DNA from: Campylobacteraceae bacterium
Lineage (GTDB): Bacteria; Campylobacterota; Campylobacteria; Campylobacterales; Sulfurovaceae
Length of the DNA stretch: 19,644 nucleotides
Direction: 5' to 3'
Assembly: GCA_027081065.1 (NCBI GenBank)
Contig: JALWLW010000043.1
Coordinates: 1 to 19,644 of the forward strand
This document shows, piece by piece, positions 15,045-19,644 of this stretch. Numbering within the stretch: position 1 is the first letter of the stretch; every line of letters starts with the position of its first letter. The notes beneath the pieces were generated by a model. The model saw only the letters and a program-made list of their open reading frames with translations, ran no database searches and was not told where the DNA came from. The position numbers and the translations under genes are program-made.

Positions 15045-16376
15045 TTATTTACTTTGCTCAGAAGTGATTTTATTGGTAAATTCTTCTAATAAAACTTTAA
15101 AATTTTCATCATTTTCAACGAGTTCATTAATCTTTTTCATGGCATGAGAAACAGCTGTATGGTCTTTCATTCCAAAATAGACAGCAATTTGTGGCATAGA
15201 ATTTGGTGTTAAATTTCTTGTAAGATAAATAGAAATTCTTCTTGCTGCTACAACATCTTTAGTTCTTTTCTTTGATTTAATATCAGAAAGTTTGATGTTA
15301 AGTTCTTTAGAGATAACTTTTACAATGTCATCGATGGTGATGTTGGTTTGTTTTTCTGCTAATTGATCTTTGATGACATTTTGTGCAAAATCTAAAGTTA
15401 ATTCTTGGTTCATAAGCCCTGCATAGGCGTTAAGTTTAATAATTGCTCCTTCGATTTCACGGATATTATCACCCATGTTTGATGCAATAAAATTAATAAT
15501 GTCTTGGTTTAAATCAATTCCATCAATTTCACATTTTTTTTGAATAATAGCTATTTTAGTTTCAAGTCCAGGAGGTTGTATGTCAGCCATTAGACCCCAT
15601 TCAAAACGACTTCTAAGTCTATCAACTAGACCTGCAATTTTATTGGGTTGTCTATCAGAGGTAATGACAATTTGCTTTTTAGCTTGATGAAGTTCATTAA
15701 AAGTGTGAAAAAATTCTTCTTGAGTTTGCTCTTTTCTACTTAAAAATTGTATATCATCAATTAGAAGAACATCACATTCTCTAAAGTGGTCACGAAATCT
15801 ATCCATGGTTTGTGAACGTAGATGAGAAGTGAATTTGTTCATAAACTGTTCAAATGTAGTGTAGATTACTTTTTTACCCATAGCAATTTGATGGTTACCA
15901 ATGGCTTGAATAAGGTGTGTTTTTCCAAGTCCGACACCACCATAAAGAAATAAAGGATTATATAATGCTCCTGGTTTTTCAGCAACTGATTTAGAAGTTG
16001 TGTAGGCAAATTGATTTGAGTCCCCAATAATAAAGCTTTCAAAGGTAAATGAGGGGTTTAAAATAGTACTTTTACTTTGATTTTTTTGTTCATTATCTAT
16101 TTTGACTCTTTGTTGGCTTGATGTTTGTGTTTTACCTTTTCCAACAGAAATAATTACTTTAGGACGAATATCAGATTCGACTTCAAAGAGGTGAGCAATT
16201 TTATCTTGGTATTTTGTTTTAATCCATTTAGCTAAAAGCATATTGGGTGCATAAAATTGTGCTAAATTTGATCTTGATGAAGCTTCATCATAGTTTAAGG
16301 TTTTAATGTACCTCTCCCATTCAGAGTTACTTATTTCTTGCTTAAGTTTTTTAAGTACAATATTTCCTATGTTCAT
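15045..16376 (-). CDS. dnaA: Chromosomal replication initiator DnaA
   Basis: DnaA binds the origin boxes, oligomerises with ATP and opens the DNA. It has 443 residues, typical for the phylum. Domain I (about 1-75) opens MNIGNIVLKKLKQEISNSEW; domain II is a short Gln/Lys/Ser linker (about 80-105). Domain III (about 106-325) has Walker A GGVGLGKT (146-153) and Walker B LLIDDI (204-209). Domain IV (about 335-443) carries the DNA-binding helix-turn-helix and the signature DHTAVSHA. The ATG at 16376 follows a GGA-type ribosome binding site. It diverges from ruvC across a 112-bp gap packed with DnaA boxes, one of which lies just downstream of its probable -10 element, pointing to autoregulation. 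Confidence 0.97.
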   Translation of the reverse strand: MNIGNIVLKKLKQEISNSEWERYIKTLNYDEASSRSNLAQFYAPNMLLAKWIKTKYQDKIAHLFEVESDIRPKVIISVGKGKTQTSSQQRVKIDNEQKNQSKSTILNPSFTFESFIIGDSNQFAYTTSKSVAEKPGALYNPLFLYGGVGLGKTHLIQAIGNHQIAMGKKVIYTTFEQFMNKFTSHLRSQTMDRFRDHFRECDVLLIDDIQFLSRKEQTQEEFFHTFNELHQAKKQIVITSDRQPNKIAGLVDRLRSRFEWGLMADIQPPGLETKIAIIQKKCEIDGIDLNQDIINFIASNMGDNIREIEGAIIKLNAYAGLMNQELTLDFAQNVIKDQLAEKQTNITIDDIVKVISKELNIKLSDIKSKKRTKDVVAARRISIYLTRNLTPNSMPQIAVYFGMKDHTAVSHAMKKINELVENDENFKVLLEEFTNKITSEQSK

Positions 16377-16410
16377 GATGTTCCAATTCTTAATGTGAAT
16401 AATTCTTTAA

Positions 16411-16419
16411 ATATTAGCA
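16411..16419 (-). promoter_or_regulatory. Extended -10 element for dnaA
   Basis: TGCTAATAT on the reverse strand, 34 bp upstream of the dnaA start codon. The DnaA box at 16394-16402 falls at or just after the expected transcription start, so DnaA could repress its own gene. Confidence 0.45.
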
Positions 16420-16428
16420 AAAATTCGC

Positions 16429-16434
16429 TAAAAT
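16429..16434 (+). promoter_or_regulatory. Probable -10 element for ruvC
   Basis: TAAAAT in the context TCGCTAAAAT, as upstream of tig. It is nearly back to back with the dnaA -10 element; the two share an inverted repeat TTAGC/GCTAA. Three DnaA boxes lie between it and ruvC. Confidence 0.45.
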
Positions 16435-16488
16435 ATGGGTTTAAACGACAGTGTGCTTAAACTATTCACGCTGTGAATAAAGGTGTGA

Positions 16489-16989
16489 ATGAAAATACTT
16501 GGAATTGACCCTGGAACACGAGTTTTAGGTTATTGTATCATAGAATTAACAGGTGAAAACTATTCACTTATTGAAGCTGGAATACTTAAATTTAAAAAAA
16601 ATATTTTAAAAGAACAGATATTAGAGCTAGTAGATGGATTAGATACGATTCTTAAAGCCCAACATATAGATGAAGTAGCCATAGAAGATATATTTTATGC
16701 ACATAATCCACAAACAGTATTGAAATTGGCACAATTTCGTGGTGCATTAACTTTAAAAATTTTATTAACACATGGGGATTACCATGAATACACGCCTTTG
16801 CAAGTTAAAAAAGCAATTACTGGTAATGGAAAAGCAAATAAAGAGCAAGTTGCTTTTATGGTTAAGCGTATTTTAAAAATTAAAAAAGAAATTAAACCTT
16901 TGGATATTACAGATGCCATGGCAATCGCCATAACTCATGCACAAAGAGTTAAACATAGAAAAACAAGGAGTAACGGTGAAAAAAAATAG
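16489..16989 (+). CDS. ruvC: Holliday junction resolvase RuvC
   Basis: RuvC cuts Holliday junctions symmetrically with the RuvAB branch-migration motor. It has 166 residues, the usual length. The four acidic catalytic residues are visible: Asp7 in ILGIDPGT, Glu66 in IEDIF, and Asp139 and Asp142 in LDITDAMA. The [10 protein letters not shown] segment (112-121) is also family-typical. The Lys/Arg-rich tail is normal. AAAGGTG precedes the ATG. It diverges from dnaA. A perfect H. pylori-type DnaA box spans the start codon, so DnaA binding could reduce its transcription or translation start region access. Confidence 0.95.
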   Translation: MKILGIDPGTRVLGYCIIELTGENYSLIEAGILKFKKNILKEQILELVDGLDTILKAQHIDEVAIEDIFYAHNPQTVLKLAQFRGALTLKILLTHGDYHEYTPLQVKKAITGNGKANKEQVAFMVKRILKIKKEIKPLDITDAMAIAITHAQRVKHRKTRSNGEKK

Positions 16990-17032
16990 TTCATAAAATC
17001 TATCTGTAATCTTTATTTAAGTCAAAAAGTAA

Positions 17033-17038
17033 TAGAAT
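17033..17038 (+). promoter_or_regulatory. Probable -10 element for tRNA-Val
   Basis: TAGAAT, 18 bp before the first tRNA base. The 67-bp gap after ruvC holds nothing else that I can see. Confidence 0.35.
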
Positions 17039-17056
17039 CTCACGCTTCTAAAAAGT

Positions 17057-17132
17057 GATCGCGTAACTCAGTTGGTAGAGTACTTCCTTGACATGGAAGA
17101 AGTCGTTGGTTCAAGTCCAATCGTGATCACCA
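17057..17132 (+). tRNA. tRNA-Val (anticodon GAC), CCA encoded
   Basis: It is a 76-base tRNA. The acceptor arms GATCGCG/CGTGATC pair with one G-U. The D arm is ACTC/GAGT with GTTGGTA in the loop. The anticodon stem CTTCC/GGAAG encloses TTGACAT with anticodon GAC. The T stem GTTGG/CCAAT encloses TTCAAGT, and the 3' end is A-CCA. A T-run (17134-17139) follows and could stop transcription. The next gene is a defence-like helicase; tRNA genes are common insertion sites, but no second copy of this 3' end is seen inside the window. Confidence 0.96.
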
Positions 17133-17133
17133 T

Positions 17134-17357
17134 TTTTTGTCACTCTTTTTCCTTTACTCGTTGTCGTTGTGCTTCGTCGGATACAGTAGTATACCTCCTT
17201 ACACACTCCTAGATTAAAGAAAAAATTGCAACGAAAAAGATTACTTCTACTTCTATATTATTGTAATTAATTTTTCCTCTCACTATGTGAATAATAAATA
17301 TCATACTATCTTTAATCTGTTTCAAGTAAAATATATAAATAAAAAGGGAGATAGGGA
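17134..17357. other. Gene-free stretch after tRNA-Val, with a possible intergenic repeat
   Basis: No credible gene is present. From 17145 (CTTTTTC, then CGTTG by 17163) to 17239 (CAACGAAAAAG, 17229-17239) the ends are roughly complementary, and the inside is richer in GC than the surroundings, with GTATACC. Part of it resembles the pyrG-recJ gap. A perfect DnaA box in reverse orientation lies at 17286-17294. A TAAAAT at 17327-17332, or the AT run after it, may be the -10 element of the helicase gene. Confidence 0.4.
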
Positions 17358-19644
17358 ATGATAAAAATATTTGACAACAAAATCAATATTGTAGGAGATG
17401 ACCTAAAAGAGTCCATCAAAAAAGGTTCAAAATTAAGCATTGCCTCTTCTATCTTCTCTATCTATGGTTATGAGTCACTCAAAAAAGAACTCAATCAGAT
17501 TGAAGAGCTTCGGTTTATCTTTACTGACCCTGCATTTATAAAAGAGGATGAGAGTAAAAAAGATTCTCGTTTCTTTGAAATCAACAGTGCCAACAGACAA
17601 AAAGCCATATCGGGTTCAGAGTTTGAGATTAACCTCAAAAATGAACTTAAAGGGCGAACCATTGCTAAGGAGTGTCGTAAATGGTGTGAAAAGAGGGTAA
17701 AGTTTAAATCAAGTCGTGGTAACAGTGCTTTAAATCCTATGATGATACTCGATGATAATGCTACTTATCTCAATATAAATGAGTTTTCAAGTGCTGGGTT
17801 TGGGTACAAAAAAGACAACTTGGTTTTGGGACAAATCACGAAGATGGAAGAGCCAACAGCTACTAAAAGTTTTCTTGACAACTTTAACAATGTATGGGAA
17901 GATGAAAACATACTCCAAGATATAACCGATGAAGTCGTGGCGTATATTGACAACCTATACAAAGAGAATGCTCCTGAATTTATCTACTACTTAACCCTCT
18001 ATCATATCTTTAATGAGTTTCTTGAAGACCTTAGCCAAGATGAACTGGCAAATGAGAAGACAGGCTTTAAAGAGTCTGTAATATGGTCTCTTCTATATGA
18101 CTTTCAAAAAGATGCTGTTTTGGGGCTTATCAATAAACTGGAGCGATACAATGGGTGTATCTTAGCTGACTCGGTGGGCTTAGGTAAGACCTTCTCAGCG
18201 TTGGGGGTGATTAAGTACTACCAAGAGCGAAACAAATCTGTATTGGTTCTTTGCCCTAAAAAGTTGGGCGATAACTGGAAAACCTTTGTGAACAACTATG
18301 AAGAGAATCCTCTGCTAAAAGATAGGTTCAATTATGATGTTCTCTACCATACCGATTTACTTAGAGATAAAGGTTTTTCTAATGGGGTTGACCTTTCCCG
18401 TGTCAAGTGGGAGAACTATGACCTAATTGTTATAGATGAGTCTCACAACTTTAGAAACAACGATACAGGTAACAAAAAACTCACGCGTTATAAAAAACTG
18501 CTAAATATCATTCAAACAGGGGTAAAAACCAAACTTTTGATGCTGAGTGCCACTCCTGTAAATAACCGTTTTACAGATTTACGAAATCAGATAGCTCTTG
18601 CTTATGAGGGACATACACACCTTAAAGATGAAAAACTCAATATCTCTGCCTCTATTGACTCGGTATTAAGAAAGGCTCAACAGACCTTTAACGATTGGTC
18701 AAAACTGGATGAAGAAGAGCGAACTACCTCACGGCTTTTGAGCCAACTTAACCAAAACTTTGACTTTTTTAAACTGCTCGATGCAGTGACAATGGCACGA
18801 AGTCGAAAACATATAGAGAAGTATTACGATATGGGTGCAATAGGAAAATTTCCAACGCGTCTACCTCCTCGCTCTATTCGTTCGCACATTACCGACCTTG
18901 CTGGGGTTATGGAGATAGAAGAGATATACAAAAAACTCTCTGCTTTTAAGATGTCAATCTACTCTCCGTTTGATTATATTATCGAGTCGAAGCAACCCTT
19001 TTATGCCAATCTCTATGACAATGAGGTCAATAATAACTCTGTACTGAAACAGTCAAGCCGTGAAAAGAGTCTAAAAACACTCATGAGGGTCAATTTCCTC
19101 AAACGGTTAGAGAGTTCAGTAGATAGTTTTAGATTGACCCTAGATAAGTTCTCTACCAATATTCAAAACACCATTGCACAGATGGAAGATTTTGAGCTAA
19201 AACAAGAAGATATGAGCATTGTTGATGAGGTAGAGGAGTTAGAAGATGAAGATTGGCTAGATGAAGAGTTTAGCATTGGGAAAAAGGTCAAGATAAACTT
19301 AGAAGATATGGATATTGCTCGTTGGAGAGAGGATTTAAAGTCCGATTTAAAAGTAGCTCGTGCCATACTTCAAGATATGCACAAGATTACACCAACGCAT
19401 GATAGCAAACTGCAACACCTCAAAGAGGAGATAAAAAACAAACTTGAAAACCCTATCAATGAGGGAAATCGAAAGCTTATTATCTTTACAGCCTTTGCCG
19501 ATACAGCCCAATATCTCTACAAAGAGCTACAAGAGTACAATGCTTCACTTGGTTTAGAGAGTGCCATGATTACGGGGAGTCAAAACCGATGTAGCATTAA
19601 GAGTGTACATAGTGAGTTTAACACACTGCTCTCTCACTTCTCTC
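17358..19644 (+). CDS. SNF2-type helicase with PLD-like N-terminal region, 3'-truncated by the window
   Basis: The frame is open for 762 codons to the window edge. The start at ATG 17358 has GGGAG 7 bp upstream. Residues about 20-165 look like the phospholipase-D-like domain found on some restriction or defence helicases (SIASSIFSIYGYESLKKEL, then RFIFTDPAF), but no HxK catalytic motif is seen; where one would be expected the sequence reads ALNPMMIL. The superfamily 2 helicase core follows: motif I ADSVGLGKT (270-278), motif Ia LVLCPKKL, motif II DESH (360-363), motif III LSATP (396-400). After an acidic coiled insert (about 590-700), the second RecA lobe begins with LIIFTAFADTAQYLYKEL. Helicases of this build usually sit with a DNA methyltransferase and are about 1,000 residues. 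Role in a defence island is inferred, since the partners lie outside the window. Confidence 0.85.
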   Translation, partial: MIKIFDNKINIVGDDLKESIKKGSKLSIASSIFSIYGYESLKKELNQIEELRFIFTDPAFIKEDESKKDSRFFEINSANRQKAISGSEFEINLKNELKGRTIAKECRKWCEKRVKFKSSRGNSALNPMMILDDNATYLNINEFSSAGFGYKKDNLVLGQITKMEEPTATKSFLDNFNNVWEDENILQDITDEVVAYIDNLYKENAPEFIYYLTLYHIFNEFLEDLSQDELANEKTGFKESVIWSLLYDFQKDAVLGLINKLERYNGCILADSVGLGKTFSALGVIKYYQERNKSVLVLCPKKLGDNWKTFVNNYEENPLLKDRFNYDVLYHTDLLRDKGFSNGVDLSRVKWENYDLIVIDESHNFRNNDTGNKKLTRYKKLLNIIQTGVKTKLLMLSATPVNNRFTDLRNQIALAYEGHTHLKDEKLNISASIDSVLRKAQQTFNDWSKLDEEERTTSRLLSQLNQNFDFFKLLDAVTMARSRKHIEKYYDMGAIGKFPTRLPPRSIRSHITDLAGVMEIEEIYKKLSAFKMSIYSPFDYIIESKQPFYANLYDNEVNNNSVLKQSSREKSLKTLMRVNFLKRLESSVDSFRLTLDKFSTNIQNTIAQMEDFELKQEDMSIVDEVEELEDEDWLDEEFSIGKKVKINLEDMDIARWREDLKSDLKVARAILQDMHKITPTHDSKLQHLKEEIKNKLENPINEGNRKLIIFTAFADTAQYLYKELQEYNASLGLESAMITGSQNRCSIKSVHSEFNTLLSHFS

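Larger units (their letters stand above)
16394..16492. other. First origin segment (oriC1): cluster of four DnaA boxes between dnaA and ruvC
   Basis: Two perfect TTATTCACA boxes on the reverse strand lie at 16394-16402 and 16472-16480. CTATTCACG is on the forward strand at 16462-16470, and TCATTCACA, the H. pylori-type consensus, is on the reverse strand at 16484-16492. The middle two form an inverted repeat, TATTCAC-3-GTGAATA. The last box overlaps the ruvC ribosome binding region and start codon. Together with the dnaA-dnaN segment this makes a bipartite origin. Confidence 0.8.

Noticed and set aside
17765..17962. Reverse open frame inside the helicase gene (and a similar one at 19163-19366)
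   Set aside because: Both are antisense to the continuous helicase frame. The second is a Ser-rich shadow of its acidic stretch.

Overview
The base composition is low in GC. The tig-clpP-def cluster and the ruvC/dnaA/dnaN arrangement around a split replication origin point to a chromosome of a Campylobacterota (former Epsilonproteobacteria) species, probably a Sulfurovum- or Sulfurimonas-like organism. The genus is an inference from gene order and protein style, not from a search.

Layout. (1) 1-986 is the right end of an integrated element. It holds the 3' part of an unrecognised gene that carries seven copies of a palindromic CCGTTAWAACG-type motif, then an AU-rich hairpin, then a 23-base remnant of a tRNA 3' end (964-986) that looks like an attachment-site scar. 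(2) 1095-3662 is a forward housekeeping cluster: trigger factor, ClpP and peptide deformylase. (3) 3672-5585 is a reverse pair, a TPR lipoprotein followed by an HI0933-type flavoprotein. (4) 5674-8024 is forward: a small MTH1187-type thiamine-binding-like protein, PurM and a LysR regulator whose mRNA is probably leaderless. (5) 8028-14832 is a long reverse run, reading away from the origin: dnaN, pyrG, recJ, a small unknown gene, dacB and mobA, with several tight or overlapping junctions. (6) 14834-16492 is the origin region. DnaA boxes lie on both sides of dnaA, and the dnaA-dnaN gap carries an AT-rich stretch next to TAG triplets that match the DnaA-trio design. (7) 16489-17132 is forward: ruvC and tRNA-Val(GAC). 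(8) From 17358 a large SNF2-type helicase gene with a PLD-like N-terminal region runs off the window. It resembles the helicases of restriction/defence islands and begins 225 bp beyond the tRNA gene.

How it works together. The centre of the window is core chromosome: replication initiation and clamp, recombination and repair (RecJ, RuvC), nucleotide synthesis (PyrG, PurM), protein maturation and quality control (Tig, ClpP, Def), cell-wall trimming (DacB) and molybdenum cofactor finishing (MobA). Both ends are accessory-looking and both are next to tRNA sequence. The strongest unexplained signals are the motif array inside the first gene, which occurs in three reading frames and so looks selected as DNA, and the fine structure of the bipartite origin.
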